Source of the DNA: an uncultured Blastocatellia bacterium | GTDB lineage: Bacteria; Acidobacteriota; Blastocatellia; Chloracidobacteriales; Chloracidobacteriaceae | Direction of reading: 5' to 3' | DNA length: 64,000 bases | Assembly (NCBI GenBank): GCA_937934745.1 | Contig: CALGZC010000016.1 | Coordinates: 1-64,000, forward strand | Part shown: piece by piece, positions 17,713 to 26,876 of the stretch | Layout of the letters: each line of letters opens with the position of its first letter | Position numbering within the stretch: the first letter of the stretch is position 1 | Notes under the pieces: model-generated | What the model saw: the letters and a program-made list of their open reading frames with translations, nothing else | Database searches by the model: none | Told to the model about the DNA's origin: nothing | Made by a program: the position numbers and the translations under genes

Positions 17713-18735
17713 TTAGATCGCCGGCTCACCAACGCCTTGGTTGGTGCCGTCAGGCAGGGCCGGGGTGAGGACGCTCCACAGATCGTGCAGGTGGACGATG
17801 CCTTCAACATGGTTGTCGGCATCCACGATGACCAGAGATGTAATCCGGTAGTCTTCCAGGGCGCGCAAGGCAGCCACGGCTCGGTCCCCGGCCCGCGCCG
17901 TGCGTGGTTGCGGATGCCGCGAGTGGCGGCTCACAAGCGCCTCCTGAGCAGTCAGTTGCAGAAAGACCTCTGGCCGGTGCTCCATCAGGCGGCGCAGATC
18001 GCCGTCGGAAATCACGCCGAGCAACCGTCCTTCGGCGTCGACAACGGTTGTGATGCCGAACCCCTTGCGCGAGATTTCATGGATGATGTCGGGCATCCGC
18101 GTAGTCGGTGTCACACGCGGTACGTCGTTGCCGGTGTGCATGACATCACCGAGCTGGAGAAGCTCGCGTCCGAGCTTACCACCGGGATGCCGTGCGGCAA
18201 AATCCTCCGGTGCAAATCCACGCGCGGTGCCGACAGCAACGGCCAGGGCGTCGCCCAGCGCCATGGCTGCCGTCGTTGAGGCGGTCGGCGCCAGGTTGAG
18301 CGGACAGGCTTCGTTGTTCACCCAAGTCAACAACACTACCGCCGCTGCGCGTCCGAGCGTCGAGTCGCTGCGGCTCAGGACGGCCAGCAGCGGCAGTTCC
18401 AGACGCCGGAAGCTGGGCAAGAGGCGAACGATTTCATCAGTTTCGCCGCTGTGGGAAAACACGAGCAGCACATCCTCGGCCGTTACGCGCCCGATGTCGC
18501 CGTGGGCAGCTTCGGCCGGATGGAGAAAAAACGACGGCGTCCCCAGGCTAGCCAGCGTTGCCGAAGTCTTGCGCGCAACGAAACCACTTTTGCCCATGCC
18601 GAGCGTCACCACGCGCCCACGCGCAGCCAGGATGATCTCGACGGCGCGTTCAAACTGGCTGTCGAGCCGGTCAACCAGCCGCGCAACGGCTTCGGCTTCG
18701 ACCCGCAGCACTTGTCGTCCGCGTTCAATGTGCAT
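17713..18735 (-). CDS. kdsD: KdsD/KpsF-type arabinose-5-phosphate isomerase
   Basis: A 340-residue protein with an SIS sugar isomerase domain (about 30-165; VVTLGMGKSGFVARK, SLGTPSFFLHPAEAAHGD, LVFSHSGETDE) followed by two CBS domains (about 200-330; VMHTGNDVPRV, GVISDGDLRRLME, HLHDLWS). This is the layout of enzymes that convert ribulose-5-phosphate to arabinose-5-phosphate, the first step towards Kdo. The ATG at 18735 makes the N-terminus match family members and overlaps the upstream small gene by 11 bases; 18768 is an alternative. GutQ-like or regulatory roles cannot be excluded. Confidence 0.88.
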   Translation of the reverse strand: MHIERGRQVLRVEAEAVARLVDRLDSQFERAVEIILAARGRVVTLGMGKSGFVARKTSATLASLGTPSFFLHPAEAAHGDIGRVTAEDVLLVFSHSGETDEIVRLLPSFRRLELPLLAVLSRSDSTLGRAAAVVLLTWVNNEACPLNLAPTASTTAAMALGDALAVAVGTARGFAPEDFAARHPGGKLGRELLQLGDVMHTGNDVPRVTPTTRMPDIIHEISRKGFGITTVVDAEGRLLGVISDGDLRRLMEHRPEVFLQLTAQEALVSRHSRHPQPRTARAGDRAVAALRALEDYRITSLVIVDADNHVEGIVHLHDLWSVLTPALPDGTNQGVGEPAI

Positions 18736-19045
18736 CCCCGTTGCCCTGCCGTTTTTTTTCTGCGTCATGCCGCGCAAGAGTCTCCATAGCTTCAGCATGG
18801 GCGCTGCGTCCGCCGATCTTGCCGGCCAGCTCGCCGAGGTCGGCGTCAAGCCGATCCAGCTCGTCTGCCAATCGGTTCAGATCGGGAACAAAGTCGGTCA
18901 GTGCAGTTACACCGGTCACTGCCTCTGGCGCGGCGCGCAACAACTCAAGCGCTTCCAGGTCGGCGCGTTCCTCAGCAGTGAGCGTGCCCTTGTACTGTTT
19001 CAACAGCAGGGCGGTGTGTTGTGCCTGTTGTTCTGGGGTCAGCAT
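18725..19045 (-). CDS. Small hypothetical protein, helical
   Basis: A 106-residue protein with no recognised domain. The start is decided by a strong GAGGAGG site six bases upstream of the ATG at 19045; the longer open frame up to 19297 runs antiparallel over sbcC coding sequence in the wrong register and is not used. The protein is rich in Leu, Ala, Glu and Asp and should form helices with heptad-like spacing (LNRLADELDRLDADLGELAG). The C-terminus is Lys/Arg rich. It sits between sbcC and kdsD on the same strand and overlaps kdsD by 11 bases, so cotranscription is likely. No function can be assigned. Confidence 0.7.
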   Translation of the reverse strand: MLTPEQQAQHTALLLKQYKGTLTAEERADLEALELLRAAPEAVTGVTALTDFVPDLNRLADELDRLDADLGELAGKIGGRSAHAEAMETLARHDAEKKRQGNGDAH

Positions 19046-19088
19046 CGGTATCCTCCTCAACGGGCCGGCGGGGTGGAAGGTCGGTCGG

Positions 19089-22000
19089 CTAGCCGCCGAT
19101 GATAGAGACTTGGCTGACGCCGCGTCCATTGGGCGTGACGGCAATCCGGTAGCCAATGCGCTCGGCCAACTCTGGGATGTGGGAAATGATCCCGATCTGG
19201 CGTCCGGTCGCTTGCAGTTGGTCAAGCATGCCGAGCGCTTCCTCAAGCGATTGGGGGTCGAGCGTGCCGAAGCCCTCGTCAATGAAAAGTGATTCAACCG
19301 TAACTTTGTTGGCAGACATAGCCGACAGACCCAGCGCCAGCGCCAGGGAGACCAGAAATGTCTCGCCGCCCGATAGCGTTGTCACGGGGCGAATGGCGTC
19401 GCCCATGACGCGGTCAATGATCTGGATCTCCAGTTCCGCGCCATTGACCGGCGCCAGGCGATAACGCTGCCGCAGTTGCTGCAAATAGTGGTTGGCTTGC
19501 TCGAGCAGCGTGCGGAAGTAAAGACCTTGGACAAACAGCCGGAGCTTTTTTCCGTCCGCCGAGCCGATCACGTTGTCGAGGCTGGCCCAGACTGTGTATC
19601 GGGCGCGCTGCGCTTCAATCCTTTCAGCGAGTTCGGCCGAGCGGCGACGCAGGTCCTCATCCTGGCGGAGCCGCTCGTTCAGCGCGCCAAGCTCCCTGTC
19701 GCCGTTCGCAATGCGCGCATCCAGTTCGGCAAGCTTGGCTTCAATGTCGGCCTGGGGTAAGTTGGGCGGATTCGAGGCCAGATGGGCTTCAAGCTCCTGG
19801 CGCTTGCTTTCAAATGCGCCTTCGGCAGCAACCATCGCGTTATCCAGTTCCTGAAGGCGCGACCTCAAGCGCTCTCGCTCGGCGCCGGGGACGGCGAGCA
19901 GCTCGGCCAGGTCGTCTTCGCCGAATCCGGCGGCAGCCAGCGCCGCTTCCAGCGCTTTTCGAGCCTGCTCAGCTTCAGAAGCCCGCTTTTCGCAAAGGTC
20001 GGTCGCTGCTGTGAGCGCGGCTTCGACCGCTGTCTTGTCGCGTTCGACAACGTTCAGACGTTGACGCGCGTTATGTAAGTCTTCGCCTGCCTTCTGACGC
20101 GCGTCATTGAGCGCTTTGCGGACTGCTTCGGTCAGCTTGCCATCGAGCAGCGCGGCGCGCGCTTGGCGACGCTGCTCAAGCTCAGCGGCGACGGTAGAAA
20201 GTTCCCGTTGGGCTGCTTCGAGCCTGGCCTGGGCGGCTTCGAGCGCTGCCTGCCGGGCGGCGATGGCGCGTTCCAGTTCTGCTTTGCGCTTCAAAGCGTC
20301 CTGCTTGCGCTGCTCGGCAGCTTGCCAGTCGGCGAGCAACCGGCGCGCCTGTGCGAGAAAATTGCCGGCGTCGGCGTCCAGCGTCGCCTGCCAGTCAGGC
20401 TGCCAGGCGAAGATCGGCGCCAGCGCCTGGCGGGCGCGGTCGCATCTTGCCACCTGCGGCTCGCGCTGCGCTTGGCAAAGCCTGCGTTCATTTTCCAGAG
20501 CTTGACGCTTGGCTTCCAGGCGTTGCAGCGTTGCCTGCGCTTGCCGCGCTTGCTCTCCGAAGTGGTTGACTTCGCTCTGGGCTTGGTCGCGCGCCTCGCG
20601 CGCCGCTTCGTAAGCTTGTCCCGCTTGGTCAAGCGCGTCTTTCTTGGCGGTAAGCTGCGCGAAGGCGTTGTCCAGCGCCGCCTCGGCATCGGGCGCAAGC
20701 GGCGAGTTCGGGAAATCCGCCGGGCGCGAGGCTTCCCACTGCGACCAGTAGCTGCGCTGACGCGCCACGGCCTCATCCAAGCGGGCCCTAGCCGCCTGAG
20801 CGTTGGCTTCTTCAGCCGCGCATTGTCTTTGGATTTGCTGCATCGCCTCGTTCTGCTCGGCCAGCCTTTGTCGCGCCGCGTCCAGCTCAGCGCTGAGGCA
20901 GGCGACTGCTTCGCTTGGCGGGGCCGGCTTGTCGGCGTCGGGGTGCTCGGTTGAGCCGCACAGCGGACAGGGACGGCCGGGAAAAAGCAGCTCGGGGCGG
21001 CGCGCGGCTAGCTCTTCCATCGCCTGCGCCAAGCGCAGCTCTTGCTCGCGCGCCCGTTGCTCGGCTTCAAGCGAAACGCGCGCGCCGACCAGCTCTGCAA
21101 GCCGGCGCTCGAGTTCTGCAAGGGCGTCCTGAGCGGCGCGGCCGCTCGTTTCGGCGGCAGCGCGATCATGTTCAACGCGAATGGCCTCTTCGCGCAGACG
21201 CCGGAGGTCTTCCAACTGCCTCTGCCGTTCGGCGAGTTGACGCCGCGCTTCCTGCTGCGCGGCAGGCGATTGCGTTGCCTGAAGCGCAGTCAGCGCCTGC
21301 GCCGCTGAGGCCAGTTTCGCTTTGGCGGTTTCGAGCTGCGCGTTGGCAGTGTCCGCAGCTTGCCGCGCTTGCTCAAGGTTGTTTGTCTGCGCTTCTAGCG
21401 CAGCGCCAAGCTTCGCCTCTTCGTCGGACAACCGGCCAATTTCCCGTTTGGCCTCGGTGTACGCCTGGATTGCTTGCTCGCAGAGCGCCCATTGCGTCAC
21501 AAGCGTTTTTAGGCGTTCGTTTTCCGCGAGCCAACGGTCATCCTGCCTGAGCGCTTCGTCAATTTCGGCTTGCTCGCGCTCCGCCTGGGCAAGCGCTTCC
21601 CGCGCAGCGCGTTCCTGACGGGTAGCTTCATCAGAGCGACGCTCGGCTTCTGAACGGCGCCGGTCGGTTTCGGCAATTTGCACATCCAGCTTGCCGGCGC
21701 GGTCAATCTCGGGCTGCTTAGCTGCGCGCTCAGCCTCGACGGCGCGCAGCCGTTCCTCGGCTTGGCAGGCTTGGCTTTGCGCTGCGGCCAGCGTTTCTTT
21801 CACGTCTTCAAGCCGCGCAACGAGGTCAGTCTGCCGGCGGACCGCTTCTTCACGTTCCTGACGCGCCAAGCGAGCTTGATCGTAGGCGTGACGCAGCCCT
21901 TCCGCCCGCTCGAGTCGCGCCAAGCGGTCGGCGTCGGCATTGGCTTTATGCCGCGCCTGACGAGCTGCTTCATAGTTTCTTTCAAGCTCGGCAACGCCGG

Positions 22001-22853
22001 CCGCGAGCGCTGCGCGGCGCGCATGCCACTGCCGGTCGCGCTCGCGCGCTTGCCGCTCGGCATCCCAAGCTTGGCGCTGTCTTTCAAGGCGGTGCCGGCT
22101 GTGTTCCAGCTCCGCCCGCTCCGCTTCGGAGAGCGGCCGAAAGCCGCTGGCTTCGGCCTCCAGCGCGGCGAGCGTTGCCTTTTCTTCTCTCACCCGCTCG
22201 TGGGCGGCTTTTGAAATGGCGGCGTAAAGCTGCGTGTCGGTCAGCGCCTCTAGGATTTGCGCCCGTTCATCGGCTTTGGCGTTTAGGAATGCGGCAAAGT
22301 CGCCCTGCGCCAGCAAGACCGACCGGCAAAACTGCTCGTAGGTCAATCCGACCCGCTCGGCAATCAGCTTGAGTGTGGCTTCTTTACAATGCTCGGTCAT
22401 TGGCGTTTGACTTGGCAACGCAAAGAGCTCGACCTGTGCAGCTTGCAACTTGCCCGTCATTTTGCCGCGCGCCCGCTTGTTGCCCCGCGCCCGCCCGACG
22501 CTCCACCGCTTGACGCTCCACCGCGCCCGCCAGCGCCGGTTGTCGCAGCCGATGAAGTCCACCTCGGCAAAGGCTTCCGCCGCGCCGCGCTGCACGATGT
22601 GGCGCGGGTCGGTGACCGTCAGGGCGTCTTGTTCGGTAGAGTCGGCGACACGATAAGAGCCGCGCTTGCCTTTGATGCGCGGCAAGTGATCATACAGCGC
22701 CAGGCACATAGCATCGAGCAGCGCGCTTTTACCGGCGCCGGTCGGCCCCGTGATGGCGAATAAGCCGGCTTGATGCAGCGGGCCGCTTTCCAGCGACACA
22801 TCAAAGTTAGCCAGCGAGGCAAGGTTTTGGCCGCGGATGGCAAGAATCCTCAT
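19089..22853 (-). CDS. sbcC: Nuclease SbcCD subunit C (Rad50-like ATPase)
   Basis: A 1254-residue SMC-like ATPase that works with SbcD to cut DNA hairpins and process double-strand ends. The N-terminal Walker A is GPTGAGKSALLD (about 36-47). Two long coiled-coil arms rich in Ala, Glu, Arg and Gln flank a zinc hook CPLC with Cys629 and Cys632, exactly mid-protein. The C-terminal lobe has the signature TTLSGGETFLVSL (about 1155-1170) and Walker B LFIDEGFGTLD (about 1190-1200). Start at 22853 gives the usual MRILAIRGQNLASL; it overlaps the sbcD stop by four bases (ATGA), the common sbcDC arrangement. Confidence 0.97.
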   Translation of the reverse strand: MRILAIRGQNLASLANFDVSLESGPLHQAGLFAITGPTGAGKSALLDAMCLALYDHLPRIKGKRGSYRVADSTEQDALTVTDPRHIVQRGAAEAFAEVDFIGCDNRRWRARWSVKRWSVGRARGNKRARGKMTGKLQAAQVELFALPSQTPMTEHCKEATLKLIAERVGLTYEQFCRSVLLAQGDFAAFLNAKADERAQILEALTDTQLYAAISKAAHERVREEKATLAALEAEASGFRPLSEAERAELEHSRHRLERQRQAWDAERQARERDRQWHARRAALAAGVAELERNYEAARQARHKANADADRLARLERAEGLRHAYDQARLARQEREEAVRRQTDLVARLEDVKETLAAAQSQACQAEERLRAVEAERAAKQPEIDRAGKLDVQIAETDRRRSEAERRSDEATRQERAAREALAQAEREQAEIDEALRQDDRWLAENERLKTLVTQWALCEQAIQAYTEAKREIGRLSDEEAKLGAALEAQTNNLEQARQAADTANAQLETAKAKLASAAQALTALQATQSPAAQQEARRQLAERQRQLEDLRRLREEAIRVEHDRAAAETSGRAAQDALAELERRLAELVGARVSLEAEQRAREQELRLAQAMEELAARRPELLFPGRPCPLCGSTEHPDADKPAPPSEAVACLSAELDAARQRLAEQNEAMQQIQRQCAAEEANAQAARARLDEAVARQRSYWSQWEASRPADFPNSPLAPDAEAALDNAFAQLTAKKDALDQAGQAYEAAREARDQAQSEVNHFGEQARQAQATLQRLEAKRQALENERRLCQAQREPQVARCDRARQALAPIFAWQPDWQATLDADAGNFLAQARRLLADWQAAEQRKQDALKRKAELERAIAARQAALEAAQARLEAAQRELSTVAAELEQRRQARAALLDGKLTEAVRKALNDARQKAGEDLHNARQRLNVVERDKTAVEAALTAATDLCEKRASEAEQARKALEAALAAAGFGEDDLAELLAVPGAERERLRSRLQELDNAMVAAEGAFESKRQELEAHLASNPPNLPQADIEAKLAELDARIANGDRELGALNERLRQDEDLRRRSAELAERIEAQRARYTVWASLDNVIGSADGKKLRLFVQGLYFRTLLEQANHYLQQLRQRYRLAPVNGAELEIQIIDRVMGDAIRPVTTLSGGETFLVSLALALGLSAMSANKVTVESLFIDEGFGTLDPQSLEEALGMLDQLQATGRQIGIISHIPELAERIGYRIAVTPNGRGVSQVSIIGG

Positions 22854-24115
22854 TGCTCCTCCACAGATGATGGCAAACCTTCCGGCGGGACTTGCTGCTG
22901 CACCTGCTCCACCAGCGCATTGAAGGCATCGCATAACTCCGTCGGCGGCAGCTTGCCTGGGTACTGCGCCTGATAACACCGGCGAAAAATGTCGCTTGGC
23001 GGAATATCCAGCGCGTTTTGAACGGGCACGACGGCGAGCGGAGCGTCGCCGCGCTGGGGGTAAGCGGCTCGGATGGCGATAAGCTCCGCCCGCTTGCCTT
23101 CAAGCGCCTTGTCAATCTTGGCTTTCAAGGTTGGCTCCGGCCGGTCGAGCCGAACATGAACTTCCACCAGCGGCGGCAGGGGACTGTCCTGATCGGTCGG
23201 TTGAGGAAGGCGGCGCAGGGCCTCTAAGACCTCTTCAAGCGGTAGGGCATCGCTTTCAGGAATGCGCTGCAGGTCGCGCGCACGCGGGATAGGAAGCGGC
23301 CGGACTTCAGCGCGCTCGCCATCCAGGTCAACCAAGACGACTTGGGACTCGTAGCGGCGCTCGGTCATTGAGAGGGGCAGCGGCGAGCCGCTGTAGCGGA
23401 TGCGTTCGCGTCCGGCGACGGTCTGGGCCCGGTGTAGGTGCCCCAGTGCGACATAGGCCACGTCGTCAGGAAACACATCGGCCGGCAGGGCGTCGAGATT
23501 GCCGCGCTGGATGGCCCGCTCGGTATCGGAGACCGCGCCGCCGAGCATGAAAGCGTGACCCATGGCGACAAGCGCCTGCCCTGCCTGCCGCCTGCAGCGA
23601 GTGGCGTCAAAGCAAGCGCCGTAGAGCGCCCTGACGCCGGCGATGAAGTCTGCCGCCGCGCCGATGTCAAACGGGCGAATAAAAGGCATCGCAACGCACC
23701 AGGCGGCTATGTCACCGGCAGCGTCAGTCAGCGGAATCAGTAACCGGTCGAAATCAAGGCTTTTGTCATCCCGGCGCGGAACGCCCCCGACCACGTGTAT
23801 GTTGAGCGCGCCGAGCAGGCCGGCCGGAGCGTCAAGGCGTCCGGCCGAGTCGTGGTTGCCGCCGATGACGACAACCTTCAGCCTAGGCAGCCGAGCGCGA
23901 CACTGGGCGAGAAACTCGTAGTACAGGCGTTGCGCGGTCGCGGGCGGATTGGCGGCGTCGAAGATATCGCCCGCGATGAGCAGCGCGTCAACGCGCTCGC
24001 GTTCCAGCGCGTCAAGCAGCCAGTCTAGGAAGCGCCTGTGCTCGGCGTCGCGCGCGATGACGCCCAGCGTCGCGCCGAGGTGCCAGTCCGACGTATGCAA
24101 TAAGCGCAACTTCAC
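22850..24115 (-). CDS. sbcD: Nuclease SbcCD subunit D (Mre11-like)
   Basis: A 421-residue Mn-dependent nuclease, partner of SbcC. Phosphoesterase motifs are in order: LLHTSDWHLGATLG, LIAGDIFDAANPP, VVVIGGNHDSAGRL, MGHAFMLGG and YVALGHLHRAQ. All metal ligands are present. The C-terminal part (about 280-400) is the SbcC-binding region. The gene is translationally coupled to sbcC by a 4-base overlap. A response regulator gene starts upstream on the same strand with only 18 bases between them, so the three may form one transcript. Confidence 0.97.
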   Translation of the reverse strand: MKLRLLHTSDWHLGATLGVIARDAEHRRFLDWLLDALERERVDALLIAGDIFDAANPPATAQRLYYEFLAQCRARLPRLKVVVIGGNHDSAGRLDAPAGLLGALNIHVVGGVPRRDDKSLDFDRLLIPLTDAAGDIAAWCVAMPFIRPFDIGAAADFIAGVRALYGACFDATRCRRQAGQALVAMGHAFMLGGAVSDTERAIQRGNLDALPADVFPDDVAYVALGHLHRAQTVAGRERIRYSGSPLPLSMTERRYESQVVLVDLDGERAEVRPLPIPRARDLQRIPESDALPLEEVLEALRRLPQPTDQDSPLPPLVEVHVRLDRPEPTLKAKIDKALEGKRAELIAIRAAYPQRGDAPLAVVPVQNALDIPPSDIFRRCYQAQYPGKLPPTELCDAFNALVEQVQQQVPPEGLPSSVEEQ

Positions 24116-24133
24116 ATCCCACAGGTGGCATAC

Positions 24134-24862
24134 TTAGGTGGGCATGCTTGGGGCGTGCACATACTCGAACTTGTAGCCCTGTCCCCAAACCGTCTGCACA
24201 TAGATTGGCCGACTCGGTATCGGCTCGATCTTGGCCCGCAGCCGCGCGATGTGCGGGTCAACATTGCGCAGGTAGCCCTCTTCGTCCTGCAATTCCTCCA
24301 GCAACCGGTCGCGGGAGAAGACCTGTCCGGGGCGGCGCGCCATCGTGAGTAGAATGCGGAACTCCGTCGGCGTCAGGTCAATCGGCTTACCGTTGCGGAT
24401 GACACGGCGGCGAATGACATCAATCGAGAGATCGCCACGCACGAGAATTTCCTCAAACTCTGGAACAAAGGCGTGCCGCCGCAAGATCGCCTGCAAACGC
24501 GCGCCGAGTTCGAGGAGACTGAATGGCTTCGTCAAGTAGTCATCACAGCCGTAGGCAAATCCGCGCAGGCGGGTTTCCAGTTCGCCGTCCATTGAAAGGA
24601 ATAGGATCGGCGACTGGACGCCACACTCGCGGAGTTGGCGGCAAACCTGAAGGCCGTCCAGGTCCGGCATGACGACATCCAAGATAATGGCTTGTGGACG
24701 ATGTCGCGTGGCCAGCTCAATGGCTTCCCGCGCCGTCGCTGCTTCCATCACGGTGAAGTTTTCTCCACTCAGGTAAGCGCCTACTGTCAGACGAATTGTC
24801 GGATCGTCATCCACAATCAAAACGGTAGGCCGGTTGATTTCGGTCTTCATCGGATTGCTCAT
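24134..24862 (-). CDS. OmpR/PhoB-family response regulator
   Basis: A 242-residue two-component transcription factor. The receiver domain (about 12-125) has the acidic cluster VDDD, the phospho-acceptor Asp62 in ILDVVMPD, and the conserved lysine in YLTKPF. The switch Thr/Ser position is Ser in FLSMDGE. The C-terminal winged helix (about 140-235) reads LTPTEFRILLTMARRPGQVF, then VDPHIARLRAKIEP and VWGQGYKFE. No histidine kinase gene adjoins. The nearest is the NtrY-like kinase about 3 kb away on the other strand; pairing is only a possibility. Start ATG at 24862 or 24850. Confidence 0.93.
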   Translation of the reverse strand: MSNPMKTEINRPTVLIVDDDPTIRLTVGAYLSGENFTVMEAATAREAIELATRHRPQAIILDVVMPDLDGLQVCRQLRECGVQSPILFLSMDGELETRLRGFAYGCDDYLTKPFSLLELGARLQAILRRHAFVPEFEEILVRGDLSIDVIRRRVIRNGKPIDLTPTEFRILLTMARRPGQVFSRDRLLEELQDEEGYLRNVDPHIARLRAKIEPIPSRPIYVQTVWGQGYKFEYVHAPSMPT

Positions 24863-25035
24863 AGGTAGCTCGTCACTTTCTTTGTGAGAATAATGCGGTA
24901 AGAATCATAGGGCGTCTTGGATAGCTCAGGGTGCGGTCTCAGCCATTACGTCTAAAGCGTGCTGTGCAGCTTAGCACTTGTGATACAAAAGCAGGTGTCA
25001 TCATTCATCCTGCCCATTCCCGGAGGCCTTTCTGT

Positions 25036-26088
25036 ATGATCGGAGAAATTGAGCGTTTGCTTGGCAACGAGGCAGAAGCATTGCTGACCTATCGCGCCAA
25101 AGGTATTCCCGCCGAGCACCTACACTTGCCGGGGCCAGATTTTGTCGACCGTGTCTTTGCACCTTCTGATCGTTCCCCACAAGTCTTGCGCAGTTTGCAA
25201 CAGCTTTTCAACCACGGGCGGTTGGCCGGAACGGGCTACATGTCCATTCTGCCGGTTGACCAGGGAATTGAACACAGCGCCGGAGCTTCCTTTGCGCCCA
25301 ATCCGATCTACTTTGACGGTGAAAACATCATCAAGCTCGCCATTGAAGGTGGCTGCAATGCCGTGGCAACGACGTTTGGCATCCTCGGGTTTGCAGCGCG
25401 TAAATATGCCCACAAAATCCCCTTCATCGTCAAAATCAACCACAACGAGTTTCTCTCATATCCAAACAAATATGACCAGGTTATGTTCGGGCGTGTTGAA
25501 CAAGCCTGGAACTTAGGGGCGGTAGCCGTCGGCGCAACGATTTACTTCGGTTCGCCGGAATCTAGTCGTCAAATCCAAGAAGTCTCCGAAGCTTTTCAAG
25601 CGGCGCACGAACTGGGGATGGCCACCATTTTGTGGTGCTACACGCGCAATGCAGCCTTCAAAACTGCCGAGAAAGACTACCATGTAGCCGCCGACTTGAC
25701 CGGTCAGGCCAATCATTTAGGCGTTACACTGCAGGCCGACATCATTAAGCAGAAGCTGCCAGAAAACAACGGCGGTTATGAGGCGCTCAAGTTCGGCAAA
25801 ACGCACAAGAAGGTCTATACCGAGCTGGCAACCGATCACCCCATCGAATGGACGCGCTATCAGGTCGCCAACTGCTACATGGGCCGGGCGGGTTTGATCA
25901 ACAGCGGCGGTGCGTCGGGCGACAACGACTTTGCGGAAGCCGTCCGCACGGCCGTCATCAACAAGCGCGCCGGCGGCATGGGTCTCATCTCCGGGCGTAA
26001 AGCCTTCCAGCGGCCGATGGCAGAAGGCGTCAAGCTCTTGAACCTCATTCAGGACGTCTATCTTGCGCCGGAAGTGACCATTGCGTGA
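25036..26088 (+). CDS. fbaB: Class I fructose-bisphosphate aldolase (DhnA type)
   Basis: A 350-residue Schiff-base aldolase that splits fructose-1,6-bisphosphate, or forms it in gluconeogenesis. Segments [39 protein letters not shown] and [16 protein letters not shown] match the bacterial/archaeal DhnA aldolase family. A GGAGG site lies ten bases before the ATG at 25036. This fixes the start, although the frame is open to 24931. The glycosyltransferase gene starts within its stop codon (GTGA overlap). In an autotrophic or mixotrophic phototroph this enzyme could act in carbon assimilation (inference). Confidence 0.94.
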   Translation: MIGEIERLLGNEAEALLTYRAKGIPAEHLHLPGPDFVDRVFAPSDRSPQVLRSLQQLFNHGRLAGTGYMSILPVDQGIEHSAGASFAPNPIYFDGENIIKLAIEGGCNAVATTFGILGFAARKYAHKIPFIVKINHNEFLSYPNKYDQVMFGRVEQAWNLGAVAVGATIYFGSPESSRQIQEVSEAFQAAHELGMATILWCYTRNAAFKTAEKDYHVAADLTGQANHLGVTLQADIIKQKLPENNGGYEALKFGKTHKKVYTELATDHPIEWTRYQVANCYMGRAGLINSGGASGDNDFAEAVRTAVINKRAGGMGLISGRKAFQRPMAEGVKLLNLIQDVYLAPEVTIA

Positions 26089-26876
26089 GCACGACGCCCT
26101 ATCTGAGTCTCATCATTCCGGCCTACAACGAAGCCGAGCGGATTGCACCGACGCTAGAAAGCGTCGGTGTCTATTTTCGCAACTTCCCGGGTGGGGTCGA
26201 GATCATCGTGGTGGATGATGGATCAACCGACGGCACGGCCGCCGTAGTTGCCGGCGCGCGGCCGACCCTGTCGGCGTGGGGAATCGCGCTGTGTGTGTTA
26301 GGCAATCCTGGTAATCAAGGCAAGGGGTCTAGTGTGCGTCGGGGCTTCCTGCAAGCGCGTGGTGATGTGGTTCTGTTTTCGGATGCCGATCTATCCACAC
26401 CGTTGACTGAGACGCCGAAACTCCTTGCCCCGCTTGAGCGCGGTGAATGTGAGGCGACGATTGGTTCGCGCGACTTGCCGGACTCACAAATCGGGGTTCA
26501 CCAGTCGCCGTGGCGGGAGTTCGCCGGCCGCAGTTTCAACCGCTTTGTTCGGTTGGTGACTGGCCTGCCCTACGCGGACACCCAGTGCGGCTTCAAGGCC
26601 TTCCGGCGTGAGGTCTTCGCCCCCATTTTCCGATTGCAACAGGTGATGGGCTTTGCCTTCGATGTGGAGATTCTCTATCTGGCCCGCAAAAGAGGCGTGC
26701 GTGTGCTGGAAGTGCCGGTGGTCTGGAATCACGCCGCAGGCTCAAAGGTGGGGCTGAACTGGCGCTCCATTAAGCCGTTTTGGGATGTGGCGACGCTGTC
26801 CTGGTACGACCGGCGGGGGCGTTACGCCGAACTGTCGGTGGCGCCGTTGCCGTCTTTTTCAAACCTCGTAAAGTGA
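26085..26876 (+). CDS. GT2 glycosyltransferase, dolichyl-phosphate glucosyltransferase-like
   Basis: A 263-residue family 2 glycosyltransferase. The N-terminus has [18 protein letters not shown], then [14 protein letters not shown] and the metal-binding [11 protein letters not shown]. The [12 protein letters not shown] segment and the C-terminal [14 protein letters not shown] fit the polyprenyl-phosphate glucosyl/mannosyltransferase group (ALG5-like), which loads a sugar on a lipid phosphate. There are no clear membrane helices. It starts with GTG and overlaps the aldolase by four bases. Its 3' end overlaps the convergent thiL gene by 55 bases. Confidence 0.88.
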   Translation: MSTTPYLSLIIPAYNEAERIAPTLESVGVYFRNFPGGVEIIVVDDGSTDGTAAVVAGARPTLSAWGIALCVLGNPGNQGKGSSVRRGFLQARGDVVLFSDADLSTPLTETPKLLAPLERGECEATIGSRDLPDSQIGVHQSPWREFAGRSFNRFVRLVTGLPYADTQCGFKAFRREVFAPIFRLQQVMGFAFDVEILYLARKRGVRVLEVPVVWNHAAGSKVGLNWRSIKPFWDVATLSWYDRRGRYAELSVAPLPSFSNLVK

